Assembly (NCBI GenBank): GCA_024760905.1
Contig: CM045729.1
Coordinates: 53,928,080-53,992,079, forward strand
Length of the DNA: 64,000 bases
Origin: Plotosus lineatus
Taxonomy: Eukaryota > Chordata > Actinopteri > Siluriformes > Plotosidae
Reading direction: 5' to 3'
Shown here in pieces: positions 1-12,468 of this stretch. The notes below the pieces were generated by a model. The model saw nothing but the letters and a program-made list of their open reading frames with translations. It was not told the origin of the DNA and made no database searches. Each line of letters begins with the position of its first letter. Positions within the stretch are counted from its first letter, which is position 1. A program made the position numbers and the translations under genes.

Positions 1-197
1 TATCCCCAAGAAGATTTCCGGTTCTTTAAAATCAGTAGAATATAACCCCTACAAAGTAGCTACCAAAATTTAGAGATTTTTGTCTAGTTTCAAATGAAAT
101 TTGAATTGAAGCTCAAGAATAAACTAGCGTGACGTGCCAGGCAATTTAATTGCGAGTTCTTCTCAAAAAAAAAAAGTTGTTTGACCATCACATGCCA

Positions 198-271
198 AAA
201 TGGCCGCCACTATGAAGGACGTGTATGAGCAGGATACAGTCATTTCTGATCTATTTATTCCATACCTGGGT
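198..271 (+). other. possible first exon of an unidentified element or gene
   Basis: An ATG in a good context (CAAAATGGCCGCC) opens a 24-codon frame starting MAATMKDVYEQDTVISDLF and ending at a GTGAGT donor-like site. It does not resemble an FMNL N-terminus. It could be a short exon of a transposon or chance. Confidence 0.2.
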
Positions 272-280
272 GAGTAATAT

Positions 281-842
281 ATATTTCTATGATCGAAATA
301 TAACCTTATTGTGTATAAAATTTTCTCGTGTGGCTGTTTTGTTGAAATCTTGCGATAAGTATAGACTTTGACTCTGAATTGATCGGGTCACTCGGCTCAC
401 TGGTTAAACATGAACGGAACTGGCACTTCCGACTTCAGGCATATTTTTATTTAATTTATGGGTTCTAATTTAAAAATCAACAGATAGGACATTCTTCAGA
501 TGTAAATTAAGACTCCTACTTAGTCTGAGGCTATTTAAGAGTGTTTTGATGGAGAAATCTTAATCTACATTATATGATAATGCACAGATTACTGTCTAAA
601 ATCAGCTGTTGCATGTGTACTCTGCCACTGCCCCCAGCCACTTGAGGTAGATTGATCATCATTATCAATAATAGATCATATGAATAAACAATCCTGTTTC
701 TTTTTCCAGTGAATGAAGAGTACAATACTCTGAAAAAGATTACAATTATTATTTATTACAATACCCTGAATTTTCCCAAATGGTTATGTATTAGACATTT
801 TCAACATTTTGCTATTTAACATGTTGATTTCCTTCACAGTTA
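281..842. other. AT-rich intronic sequence, nothing recognised
   Basis: No long frame, RNA gene or repeat that I recognise. Confidence 0.5.
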
Positions 843-1152
843 AAACCATGGTAGGCAGCCTACAACTGATGCTTCCAATGAATAAGGAGGTCATTTTACT
901 TTAGAAACAAAAGTTTCAGGCTGTTTCGCTTGGTTGGTTGAAGTTCAATGGATTTTCAAAATTTGACTTTTCGGCATTTTTGTCAAATCTCACTTGTCTG
1001 ATCCCCTTTAAACCCCAAACCATGGTAGATAGCAACTGATGCTTCCAATGGATTAAGCAGGTACTTTTTCCTTGGAAAGAAAAGTATTAAGATATTGACA
1101 AGGTTGTTTAAAATTGAATGAATTTTCAAAATTTGGTCATTTTTTTCCGTGG
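843..1152. repeat. diverged tandem duplication (two units, about 170 nt period)
   Basis: Unit 1 (about 843-972) and unit 2 (about 1012-1142) share AACCATGGTAG, CAACTGATGCTTCCAATG and GATTTTCAAAATTTG-like blocks in the same order. Divergence is considerable, so the duplication is old. Confidence 0.6.
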
Positions 1153-1578
1153 GGTAAATTGCAGTTTGAGGCATTTTTTAGGGACAATAACTTAAAAAGT
1201 GAGAAGAACTGGCCTCTATAAAATAAAATTACAGTGGTTTAGTCAATCCCATCATCTTGGAAAATAGCATAATTGGGCTTTGTAGATGTCCAATTTTGAA
1301 AATAGGGGCATCTAAAAAAATGCCATCTTTGCCAATTTGGTGCTACCATAATTAAAAAAAAAAAAAATGCATATTGAAATGGCTTTTACTGCAAAATCTA
1401 TTACTTGAGAGGCTTGAAACTCCAAAATGCAGAACATGACTGAGAAATGGCATTAAGTCTTTGTAAAAAGTAATAATTCTTATTTCATAGTCTCCCCAAA
1501 AGTGTTCCAATTGATGTCCGAGCCAGGGGCCTGAAGCGGATTAACGGAACAGGCTCTATCTCGGAAATCGTTCAAAAT

Positions 1579-4500
1579 CTTCTTGTTCTCCTTTTGGCTT
1601 TTCCCTTCAGGGGTCGCCACAGCGAACCATCTGCCTCCATCACACCCTATCCTATGCATTTCTTCTCTTACACCAACTACCTTCATGTCCTCCTTCACCA
1701 CATCCATGAATCGTCTCTTTGGTCTTCCTCTACGGTTTCTGCCTGGTAGTTCCCTCAGCATCCTACTACCAATATACTCACTATCCCTCCTCTGTACATG
1801 TCCAAACTATCTCAATCTAGCCTCTCTGACTTTGTCACCAAAACGTCTTACATGTGCTGTCCCTCTGATGTGCTCATTCCTGATCCTATCCATCCTCGTT
1901 ACTCCCAAAGAGAACCTCAACATTTTCATCTCTGCTACCTCCAGCTCTGCCTCTTGTCTTTTCCCCAGGGCCACTGTTTCTAAACCATACAACATCACTG
2001 GCCTCAACACCGTCTTGTACACGTTTCTTTTCATTCTTGCCGATACCTTCCTATCACACATCACACCGGACACTTTTCTCCAACCATTCCAACCTGCCTG
2101 CACAAGCTTCTTCACTTCTTTTCCACACTCTCCACTGCTCTGGATTCTTGAGCCTAAGTATTTAAAATCCTCCACCTTCCTTATCTCTTCTCCCTGTAAC
2201 CTCACCGTTCCTCTTGGGTCCTTGTCATTCATACACATGTATTCTGTCTTACTGAAGCTAACCATCATTCTTCTCCTTTCCAGGGCATACCTCCACCTCG
2301 CTAGATTTTCCTGTACTTGTTCTCTGCTCTCACTACAGATCACAATGTCGGCTGCAAACATCATAGTCCATGGAGAATCTTGTCTAACCTTGTCTGTCAG
2401 CCTGTCCATCACCATAGCAAACAAGAAGGGGCTCAGAGCTGACCTTTGATGCAGTCCTACCTCCACCTTGAACTCTTCTGTCACACTGACAGCACACCTC
2501 ACCACTGTCTTACATTTCTTGTACATGTCCTGCACCACTCTAACATACTTCTCTGCCACTCCAGACTTCCTCATGCAATACCACAGTTCATCTCTCGGCA
2601 CCCTGTCATATGCTTTCTCCAGATCCACAAAGGCACAATGCAGCTCTGTCTGCCCTTCTCTGTACTTCTCTACTAACATCCTCAAGGCAAATACTGCATA
2701 TGTGGCATTCTTTCTTGGCATGAAACCAAACTGTTGTTCACAAATGCTGACCTCTGCCCTTAGTCTAGCTTCCACTATTCTTTCCCATAACTTCATTGTA
2801 TGGCTCATCAACTTTATCCCTCTGTAGTTACGACAACTCTGCACGTTCTTGTTCTTAAAAATGGACACCATCCCTTTGGCATCCTCTCACTCTTTAAGGC
2901 CTCGTTGAATGTTCTTGTCAGGAAATCTACTGCTACCTCTCCTAGACACTTCCATACCTCTACCGGAATTTCATCAGGAACAACTGCCTTTCCACTCTTC
3001 ATCCTCTTCAATGCCCTCCTCACTTCACCCTTACTAATCTTTGCTACTTCCTGGTCCTCGACGGTCACCTCTTCTACTCTTTTTTCTCTCTCTCATTTTC
3101 CTCATTCAGGGGAAATTCAGCTCTTCAAAGTACTCTTTCCATCTTCCCAGCACACTCGTGTCATCAATCAATACATTTCCCTCTATCCTTTATCACTCCA
3201 ACTTGCTGCACGTCCTTTCCAGCTCTATTGCTCTGCTGTGCCAACCTATATAAATCATTTTCTCCCTCTTTACTTTCCAACCGAGCATACAAGCCATCAT
3301 ACGCCCTTTGTTTGTCCTTTGACACCGTAACCTTTGCCTTACGCTGTGTCTCCCTGTACTCCTGTTTACTCTCTTTGGTCCTCTTGTTTACTCTCTTTGG
3401 TCCTCTCTATGTCCTACTTCTTCTTCGCTAACTTCTTCCTTAGAACACACTCCTGCACTTCCTCTTTCCACCACCAAGTCTCCTTATCTACTCTCCTTCC
3501 AGATGGCACACCATGTATTCTCCTACCTGTCTCCCTGATCACATTAGCTGTAGTTGTCCAGTCATCTGGAAGCACTTCCTGACCACCCAAAGCCTGTTTC
3601 AACTCCTCCTTGAAGACAACCCGACACTCTTCCTTTTTCAGCTTCCACCACTTTGTCTTCTGCTCTGCCTTTGCCTTCTTCACCTTCCTCACCATCAGCG
3701 TCATCCTGCACACCACTATCCTGTGCTGTTTGGCAACACTCTCACCCACTACTACTTTGCAGTCACTCACTTCCTTCAAATTACATCGCCTACACAAGAT
3801 GTAGTCTACTTGTGTACTCCTACCTCCGCTTTTATAAGTCACCCAATGCTCCTGTCTCTTCTGGAAGTATTTACCACAGCCATTTCCATCCTTTTTGCAA
3901 AATCTACCAACATCTGTCCTTCTGCGTTCCTGTCCTGGATACCAAACCTGCCCATCACTTCCTTGTTCACCTCTGGGGGTACTCTGCATCACTTCATCTA
4001 AGTCACTCCAGAATCTCTCCTTCTCTTCAAGCTCACATCCTGCCTGTGGGGCATAAGCACTAACAACATTGAACATCACGCCTTCAATTTCTAACTTGAG
4101 ATTCATCACTCTGTCTGACACGCTTTTCACTTCTCGAACATTCCTGACAAACTCTTCCTTCAAGATGACCCCTGCTCCATTTCTCTTCCCATCCACACCA
4201 TGAAAAAACAGCTTAAACCCTGCTTCCAAGCTCTGCATCATGTCAGCCAGCTCTATCTTTTTCTTTCATAGTTCCAACATTCAAACTTTCAGTCCTAGAC
4301 TCATGCCTTTCCTCTTTTTTCTCAGCCTATGGACATGCCTCCCGCCTCTCCTTCTTCGACGTCTTCGACCAACAGTAGTCCAATTTCCACCAGCACCTTG
4401 TTGTTTAACAGCACTGATGACCTCGACCGATCCGGGATGAAATTCTTTCTTGTGATTCGCATATTTTATTTAGCATTTGTTTTACGCCGGATGCCCTTCC

Positions 4501-4584
4501 TGACGCAACCCTCTGCATTTATCCGGGCTTGGGACCAGTGTAAGGGAGAGACACTGGTTAGTGCTCCCCCCTCACAGCTGCATT
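1579..4584 (-). mobile_element. RTE-type LINE copy A, near full length, inactivated
   Basis: Non-LTR retrotransposon on the minus strand. A 14-bp target-site duplication AAATCGTTCAAAAT flanks it (1565-1578 and 4585-4598). The minus strand encodes an APE-type endonuclease (about 4241-3414, with SAYAPQAG and QVDYIL motifs) and a reverse transcriptase (2871-1807, with NYRGIKLMSHTMKLWERIVE). Frameshifts break it, and the catalytic FADD is changed to FAAD. The element ends in the common 3' tail GGCGACCCCTGAAGGG. Family placement in the RTE clade rests on the APE-RT layout and motifs from memory. Confidence 0.9.
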
Positions 4585-4598
4585 AAATCGTTCAAAAT

Positions 4599-6167
4599 AA
4601 TTGCATAAAATGTGGACTGGTGATTTGTAATGGTAAATGCTACAAATAAAACCCAAAAACATCCATTTATAATGACTAATTTTTTCGGTGCCAGTACCTA
4701 ATTATACTCAATGGGAGTGTCTTCAATATGTACATATTCTCGTCACATCTAAAGTGTGTTGCATAGGCTACACCCCACGTTAATGTAATGTTTCACCCAC
4801 CCTAAGAAGAACTGCTCGTCTAGACATCCTGGATGGAGTTGCAGGTATGGTTCTTGTTTTAGGATTTGGACAATAAAGACACCAGTAATTAAGTTTTATG
4901 AGTGGGTGAATGAAAGACCGATAGAGTGGCAGGGACAGGGAGACATCAAAGCCACTGGAATGGCAGAACGAACAAACCCATTATAGCTCAGGTTTCTTAG
5001 AGTATAACAAAGAGTGGTTTATCATTGCATGTGGAGGTGAATAGGACTAGCAGATGCTACAGGTGGAATAGATATTTAGTTAACAATGATCTCATTGCTT
5101 TTTTTGTGTTTAACACCTCTGCCACAAAGTGAGCTGAAAAAATGCAACCAATAAGCCAAATTCCAAAGTGAAGAAAATGATCAAACATTATAATAACATG
5201 CTTGAACTTTATCAGAATTCTGTCTTTATTTCTTTACTTTGGTGCTTGAGAAAAATGGTCCGACAGGAAAATTGAGAACAGAACTGCACCATTATTATCA
5301 AGCTAATACTAGTTTTTTTAAAGGAAAGCATACATACTTTGTTTAACATTTATCTTAAGATGATAAATTGTAAAACATGTTATTTATCTTCTGATCCTGG
5401 GGGTGGGTGGGGGGCAAGACAGGATTACTTAGCTTATCCTAAAACAGAAGAGGGACATCTGTGCACCCCAGACAGTTACCAGATTACAGAAATACTGCAC
5501 AAATTAAAGCATGAATCCTGCGCAGGATTCTGGATAATTGGAGTTAAGTTTCACCAGTTTAGGCCTTGCCTGGACAGCTCTCACGTTGACCTGTTCTGAT
5601 CCAAGCTGACTGAGAAAGGTTTAAATTCCCAGAACTGTCATTTGCTATTCCTTTTCTTTTCTAAAACATTGAGGACTCTATGAAAACTGATGCACAAAAA
5701 GACTGATAGGCATATTTCTGTGACAGTACAAGGCCAAGAATGTTAGCAAACTGCGTGGTCAACTATGTTCTAGTATTTAATAAGTGATATAAGTGATCGC
5801 TTCAGTCATCTCTTCTGTTGGTCTGGTGGGTTTCTTGTCTCACTCTGTCTAGCCAACTGAGAATAGGCTTTTCTTTAGCCATGGGGCAGATGGTTTCTGG
5901 GTGCTCCTCTCATTCTCCACCAGGCTCAGGAAACAGTAAGGAAGTACAGTAATGTGATTAAGCACAACCAAGTGTTTGACTCAAAAAGAGGAAACGCGAG
6001 AAATATAAAAAGGATATTAGATCACCATGTGGCCCTATCTCCATTTATTGAGTATGTTTTTCTGTGTTGTTTTTGAGGGAATATAATCATTAGATTCCAG
6101 GGTGTTTGATCACCAGCACTACTTACTAAAATTACATTTTCCTAACGCCACAAAATTAGGAACCGTA

Positions 6168-6168
<1 letters not shown>
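4599..6168. other. intronic sequence, nothing recognised
   Basis: About 1.6 kb of mixed-composition DNA. No coding exon signal or known repeat was recognised. A short G-rich stretch lies at about 5398-5415. Confidence 0.5.

Positions 6169-6217
<49 letters not shown>
6169..6217. repeat. (GT)n(AT)n compound microsatellite
   Basis: GT repeats run directly into AT repeats, abutting the left arm of the hairpin at 6219. Confidence 0.95.
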
Positions 6218-6218
<1 letters not shown>

Positions 6219-6222
<4 letters not shown>

Positions 6223-6430
6223 AAAGGACAGGGCAAAGACTTTCTATTGAAACTCCATTTATCACTACAGATCTGTTTCGAGGGGTGGTGAAACCATCCT
6301 CTCTCTTCAGGTGATTATAGAAGAATATCTATAATCACCTGAAGAGAGAGGATGGTTTCACCACCCTCAAACAGATCTGTAGTGATAAATGGAGTTTCAA
6401 TAGAAAGTCTTTGTCCTGTCCTTTGTTATT
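6219..6430. repeat. long near-perfect inverted repeat (hairpin)
   Basis: Two arms of about 102 nt with only a few mismatches are separated by an 8-nt loop centred at 6324-6325 (GATTATAG ... CTATAATC). Example pairs: CATTTATCACTACAGATCTG in the left arm and CAGATCTGTAGTGATAAATG in the right arm. It lies between two AT-rich microsatellites. No coding frame explains it. Confidence 0.93.
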
Positions 6431-6484
6431 TGCTCTACCAAAAAGTATTGAGCACTCTCCTACGGAAGGATCTACTCAGAAAAT

Positions 6485-6486
<2 letters not shown>

Positions 6487-6549
<63 letters not shown>
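6487..6549. repeat. (TA)n microsatellite
   Basis: 63 nt of pure TA directly against the 5' truncation point of RTE copy B. Confidence 0.97.
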
Positions 6550-6552
<3 letters not shown>

Positions 6553-7700
6553 AACAACAGTTTGGTTTCATGCCAAGAAAGAGCACCACAGATGCAATGT
6601 TTGCTTTGAGGATGTTAATACAGAACTACAGAGAAGGTCAGAGGGAACTGCATTGTGCCTTTGTGGATCTGGAAAAAGCATATGGCAGGGTGCCAAGAGA
6701 AGAACTGTGGTATTGCATGAGGAAGTCTGGAGTGGCAGAGAAATACGTTAGCAGGACATGTATGGGAGATGTAAGACGGTGGTGAGGTGTGCCGTCGGCG
6801 TGACTGACGAATTCAAGGTGGAGGTGGGACTGCATCAAGGGTCAGCTCTGAGCCCCTTCTTGTTTGCTATGGTGATGGACAGGCTGACAGACGAGGTTAG
6901 GCAAGAATCTCCAGGGACTATGATGTTTGCAGATGACATTGTGATCTGTAGTGAGAGCAGAAAACAAGTGGAGGAAAAACTAGAAAGGTGGAGGTATGCC
7001 CTGGAATGGAGGGGAATGAAGGTTAGCCTCAGAAAATCAGAATAAATGTGTGTGAATGAGAAGGACCCAGGAGGAACAGTGATGTTACAGGGAGCAGAGA
7101 TAACGAAGGTGGAGGATTTTAAGTACTTCGGCTCAACAATCCAGAGCAATGGAGAGTGTGGAAAAGAGGTGAAGAAGCGTGTGCAGGCAGGCTGGAATGG
7201 TTGGAGAAAAGTGTCCAGTGTGATGTGCGATAGGAGAGTGTCAGCAAGAATGAAAGGAAAAGTGTACAAGACGGTGGTGAGGCCAGTGATGTTGTCTGGC
7301 TTAGAAACAGTGGCGCTGAAGAAAAGGCAGGAGGCAGAGCTGGAGGTAACAGAGATGAAGCTGAGGTTCTCTCTGGGAGTAACGAAGATGGATGTGATCA
7401 GAAATGAGTACATCAGAGGGACAGCCCATGTAAGATGTTTTGGAGACAAAGTCAGAGAGGCTAGATTGAGATGGTTTGGACATGTACAGAGGAGGGATAG
7501 TGAGTATATTGGCAGTAGGATGCTGAGGTTGGAACTACCAGGCAGAAGGCCTAGAGGAAGACCAAAGAAGAGATTTATGGATGTGGTGAAGGAAGACATG
7601 AGGGTCGTTGAAGTCAAGAGAAGATGTAGGGGACAGGGTAAGATGGAGGCGGATGATTTGCTGTGGCGACCCCTGAAGGGAACAGCCGAAAGGAAAAGAA

Positions 7701-7706
<6 letters not shown>
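6550..7706 (+). mobile_element. RTE-type LINE copy B, 5'-truncated
   Basis: It begins inside the reverse transcriptase at TGTGAACAACAGTTTGG and reaches the 3' tail GGGAACAGCCGAAAGG. It keeps the RT core with MMFADDIVICSES (about 6919-6957) and the C-terminal RWFGHVQRRDSEYIG. Frame breaks lie near 6750-6785 and there is a stop at 7043. The 3' end passes into a TA/TG microsatellite. Confidence 0.92.
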
Positions 7707-7865
<159 letters not shown>

Positions 7866-8114
7866 CGGCCCCCAACTTACGAAATTAATCCGTTCCAGAG
7901 TCCTTTTCATATCACGGGGATTTCGTAAGTAGGGGTCGCATCTTACAAATTAAACGCCTAATTCGTTCCAAGGCTCCAGTCTTTGGACTGGATAAACCCC
8001 ATAAAAAATGATAAAAGTACACCAGTTTTGTCTGAAATATGTGTTAAAAGTAAAAGAAAATTATTTATTAAACCATTTAAACATTTTATTAACATATTAA
8101 ACCATTTTATTAAC

Positions 8115-11100
8115 TTCTTCTTTTCCTTTCGGCTGTTCCCTTCAGGGGTCGCCACAGCAAATGATCTGCCTCCATCTCTCCCTATCCTCTGCATCTTCTA
8201 CTCTTACTCCAACGACCTTCATGTCCGCCTTCACTGCATCCATAAATCTTCTCTTTGGTCTTCCTCTGGGCCTTTTGCCTGGTAGTTCCAACCTCAGCAT
8301 CCTACGACCAATATACTCACTATCCCTCCTCTGTACATGTCCAAACCATCTCAATCTAGCCTCTCTGACTTTGTCTCCAAAACATCTAACATGTGCTGTC
8401 CCTCTGATGTACTCATTTCTGATCCTATCCATCCTCGTTACTCCCAAAGAGAACCTCAACATTTTCATCTCTGCTACCTCCAACTCTGACTCCTGTCTTT
8501 TCCCCAGGGCCACTGTCTCTAAACCATACAACATCACTGGCCTCATCACCGTCTTGTACACTTTTCCCTTCATTCTTGCCGATACTCTCCTATCACACAT
8601 CATACCGGACACTTTTGTCCATCCATTCCAACCTGCCTGCACGCGCTTCTTCACCTCTTTTCCACGCTCTCCATTGCTCTGGATTGTTGAGCCTAAGTAC
8701 TTAAAATCCTCCACCTTCTTTATCTCTGCCCCCTGTAACCTCAAAGTTCCTCTTGGGTCCTTGTCGTTCACACACATGTATTCTGTCTTACTGAGACTAA
8801 CCTTCATTCCCCTCCTTTCCAGGGCATACCTCCACCTCTCTAGATTTTCCTCCACTTGGTCTCTGCTCTCACTACAGATCACTATGTCATCTGCAAACAT
8901 CATAGTCCATGGAGATTCTTGTCTAACCTCGTCTGTTAGCCTGTCCATCACCATAGCAAACAAGAAGGGGCTGAGAGCTGACCCTTGATGCAGTCCCACC
9001 TCCACCTTGAACTCTTCTGTCACACCGAGAGCACACCTCACCACTGTCTTACGTCTCTCATACATGTCCTGCACCACTCTAACATACTTCTCTGTCACTC
9101 CAGACTTCCTCATACAATACCACAGTTCTTCTCTCGGCACCCTGTCATATGTTTCTCCAGATCCACAAAGGCACAATGCAGCTCCTTCTGACCTTCTCTG
9201 TACTTCTCTATTAACATCCTCAAAGCAAACACTGCATCTGTGGTGCTCTTTCTTGGCATGAAACCAAACTGTTGTTCACAAATGCTGACCTCTGCCCTTA
9301 GTCTTGCTTCCACTATGCTTTCCCATAGCTTCATTGTATGGCTCATCAACTTTATCCCCCTGTAGTTGCCACAACTCTGTACATCTCCCTTGTTCTTAAA
9401 AATGGGCACAAGCACACTTCTCCTCCATTCCTCTGGCATCTGCTCACTTTCTAAGACCTTGTTGAATATTCTTGTCAGAAAATCTACTGCTACCTCCCCT
9501 AGACACTGCCATACCTCAACTGGTATGTCATCAGGGCCAACTGCCTTTCCACTCTTCATCCTCTTCAATGCCCTCCTCACTTCTCCCTTACTAATCTTTG
9601 CTACTTCCTGCTCCTCAACGGTCACCCCTTCTACTCTTTTTTCTCTCTCATTTTCCTCATTCATCAGCTCTTCAAAGTACTCTTTCCATCTTCCCAGCAC
9701 ACTTCTGTCATCAGTCAATACATTTCCCTCTCTGTCCTTTATCACTCTAACTTGCTGCATGTCTTTCCCATCTCTATTTCTCTGCTGTGCTAACCTGTAT
9801 AGATCATTTTCTCCCTCCTTACTGTTCAACCTATCATACAAGTCATCATACGCCCTCTGTTTGGCCTTTGACACTGCTACCTTCGCCTTACGCTGTGTCT
9901 CCCTGTACTCCTGTTTACTCTCTTCGGTCCTCTCAATGTACCACTTCTTCTTGGCTAACCTCTTCTTTTGTACACACTCCTGCACTTCCTCATTCCACCA
10001 CCAAGTTTCCTTATCTACTTTCCTTCCAGAGGACACACCAAGTACTCTCCTACCGGTCTCCCTGATCACATTGGCTGTGGTTGTCCAGTCCTCTGGAAGC
10101 ACTTCCTGACTACCCAAAGCCTGTTTCAACTCCTCCTTGAAGACAACACGACACTCTTCCTTTTTCAGCTTCCACCACTTTGTCTTCTGCTCTGCCTTTG
10201 CCTTTTTCATCCTGCACACCACCATCCTATGCTGTTTGGCAACACTCTCACCCACAACTACTTTGCAGTCACTGACTTCCTTCAAATTACATCGCCTACA
10301 CAAGATGTAGTCTACCTGTGTGCTCTTACCTCCGCTTTCATAAGTCACCCTATGCTTCTGTTTCTTCTTGAAGAAAGTATTCACCACAGCCATTTCCATC
10401 CTTTTTGCAAAATCGATCAACATCTGTCCTTCTGTGTTCCTGTCCTGGATACCAAACCTGCCCATCACTTCCTCGTCCCCTCTGTTGCCTGCACCAACAT
10501 GTCCATCGAAGTCTGCTCCAATGACCACTCTGTCTGACACTCTTTTCACTTCTAGAACATTCCTGACAAACCCCTCCTTCAAGATGACTCCTACTCCATT
10601 TCTCTTCCCATCCACACCATTATAAAACAGTTTAAACCCTGCTCCTAAGCTTCTAGCCTTTCTCCCTTTCCACCTTGTCTCCTGAACACACAGTATGTCC
10701 ACCTTCCTCCTCTGCATCATGTCAGCCAGCTCCCTATCTTTTCCTTGCATAGTTCCAACATTCAAAGTCCCTACTCTCAGTCCTAGGCTCACGCATTTCC
10801 TCTTCTCTCTCTGCCTACGGACACGCCTCCCGCCTCTCCTTCTTCGACATCTTCGACCAACAGTAGTCCAATTTCCATCAGCACCCTGTTGGTTGACAGC
10901 ACTGATGGCGGTCGTTGTTAACCCGGGCCTCGACCGATCCGGTATGAATTCTGTATTGATCATTTGCATTTTTAAATGTGGCAGAAGTTTTACGCCGGAT
11001 GCCCTTCCTGTCGCAACCCTCTGCATTTATCCGGGCTTGGGACCGGCATCAGGAGGAGAGACACTGGTTAGTGCCCCCCCCCCCCCCGCCTCATGGCTAC
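8115..11100 (-). mobile_element. RTE-type LINE copy C, near full length, nested in MITE 1
   Basis: Minus strand. It is flanked by a 19-bp duplication ATTAAACCATTTTATTAAC (8096-8114 and 11101-11119). The main frame (11026-9110) encodes 638 residues: a basic N-terminus, APE endonuclease (LRVGTLNVGTMQGKDREL, CVQETRWKG, QVDYILCRRC) and the RT start. One missing base near 9151 shifts the frame; the rest (9176-8142) holds MMFADDIVICSES and the RWFGHVQRRDSEYIG end. About 49 codons of the APE domain are missing in frame (near 10530) and 7 codons near 10208. With copy D, it is the least damaged copy. Confidence 0.92.
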
Positions 11101-11156
11101 ATTAAACCATTTTATTAACATATTTATTAATTAAACCATTATTAAACATTTTTTAT

Positions 11157-11262
<106 letters not shown>

Positions 11263-11386
11263 TGCACACACATGCACATGTTTATTCTAGCGTTGTGGGC
11301 CACGCCTACAAGACTTGGAATTCAAAGTGCATTCACTGCTTGACCATTTACTGAATTAAAACAACTTAAAAAATAAACTAAAGCGT

Positions 11387-11392
<6 letters not shown>

Positions 11393-11430
<38 letters not shown>

Positions 11431-11600
11431 CTCGCCGCGCACCATGGGCCACGCCCACAAGACATGAATTCAAAGCGAATTCCCTGCTTGACCATTTACT
11501 GAATTAAAACAACTTAAAAAACTAAACTAAAAACTAAAGCATTATTCTTTCTCTCTCTCTCTCTGTCTCTCTGTCTCTCTCTCGCGCGCGCCACGCCCAC
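11393..11600. repeat. tandem units with (CT)n inside MITE 1
   Basis: A block of about 140 nt recurs at roughly 11280-11390, 11430-11530 and 11590-11740. Each carries CACGCCCACAAGAC, GAATTCAAAGC, CCCTGCTTGAC, ACTGAATTAAAACAACTTAA and a CT repeat. MITE 1 therefore carries an internal tandem array. Confidence 0.75.
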
Positions 11601-11978
11601 AAGACGTGAATTCAAAGCACATTCCCTGCTTGACAAACTCAACTTTACTTTGATTCCTTGAGGGATCGGAATTCCAGATAAGCTCAAATGCCCACATTTA
11701 TTAAACATTTACTGAATTAAACAACTTAAAAAACTAAACTAAAAACTGAAGAGTGAAGCTTCCTTTTGTCTCTATCTGGGAGGCCAGTGGGGTGGGATGT
11801 TGAGAGACAGCCAATGAGAGAGAAACTCGCGTGTCATGTGAAATTTTGATTGGCACGTTTGAATTTTGAATTTCTTTTCGTAAGAGGGGGTTGCTTTCGT
11901 ATCCCGGGGACGGAAACGGGGACATGTTTTTCGTAACCCGGGGATTTTGTTCACAGGGGTCTTCGTAAGTTGGGGGCC

Positions 11979-11983
<5 letters not shown>

Positions 11984-12034
<51 letters not shown>
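11984..12034. repeat. (TG)n microsatellite
   Basis: It starts at the right terminus of MITE 1 and is followed by AT-rich DNA. Confidence 0.95.
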
Positions 12035-12040
<6 letters not shown>

Positions 12041-12239
12041 ATAAAATATAAATATATATAAATTATGCTGTATAATGTTTATATATTTTATTAATAAATA
12101 TCACAGTCCAAAATTAAAAGATTTTTTTTCATCATTCCTATATTTTACAACATTAATACTGTATTAATGAGTAAGACTGTCTATAGACTGTGTTTAAGAA
12201 GCATATTTTAGCGCATGTAATAGATACATAGTATTTTAC

Positions 12240-12355
12240 TTCCAGTTGCTCATTCATATGATACATGGAGTTTTACTTCCGGGTACAGAACTCGCGGATT
12301 ATCTTCATTCGCGGGAGGGGCCGAAACCAAACCCCTGTGAATATCGAGGGCCTTC
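12240..12355 (-). mobile_element. possible Tigger-like terminus
   Basis: Read on the minus strand it begins CAGAAGGCCCTCGATATTCA and continues with GGGGTTTGG and GCCCCTCCCGCGAATGAAG, a pattern like Tigger termini. The partner terminus was not found, so the extent is uncertain. TG repeats start immediately outside it. Confidence 0.45.
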
Positions 12356-12385
12356 TGTGTGTATGTGTGTGTGTGTGTGTGTGTA

Positions 12386-12453
<68 letters not shown>

Positions 12454-12468
12454 TATCTATATATATAT
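12356..12468. repeat. compound (TG)n/(TA)n microsatellite
   Basis: TG repeats followed by TA repeats with a few CT interruptions. It abuts the 3' tail of RTE copy G. Confidence 0.95.

Noticed and set aside
1583..2449. Long plus-strand frames opposite the RTE copies (for example 1583-2449, 9366-10109, 54482-55120)
   Set aside because: They are antisense shadows of the reverse transcriptase. The same shadow recurs at each copy, and the sense strand carries the recognised motifs.
11393..11740. CRISPR-like array from repeating units in MITE 1
   Set aside because: Units are about 140 nt, degenerate, and part of a eukaryotic transposon; no spacer structure.
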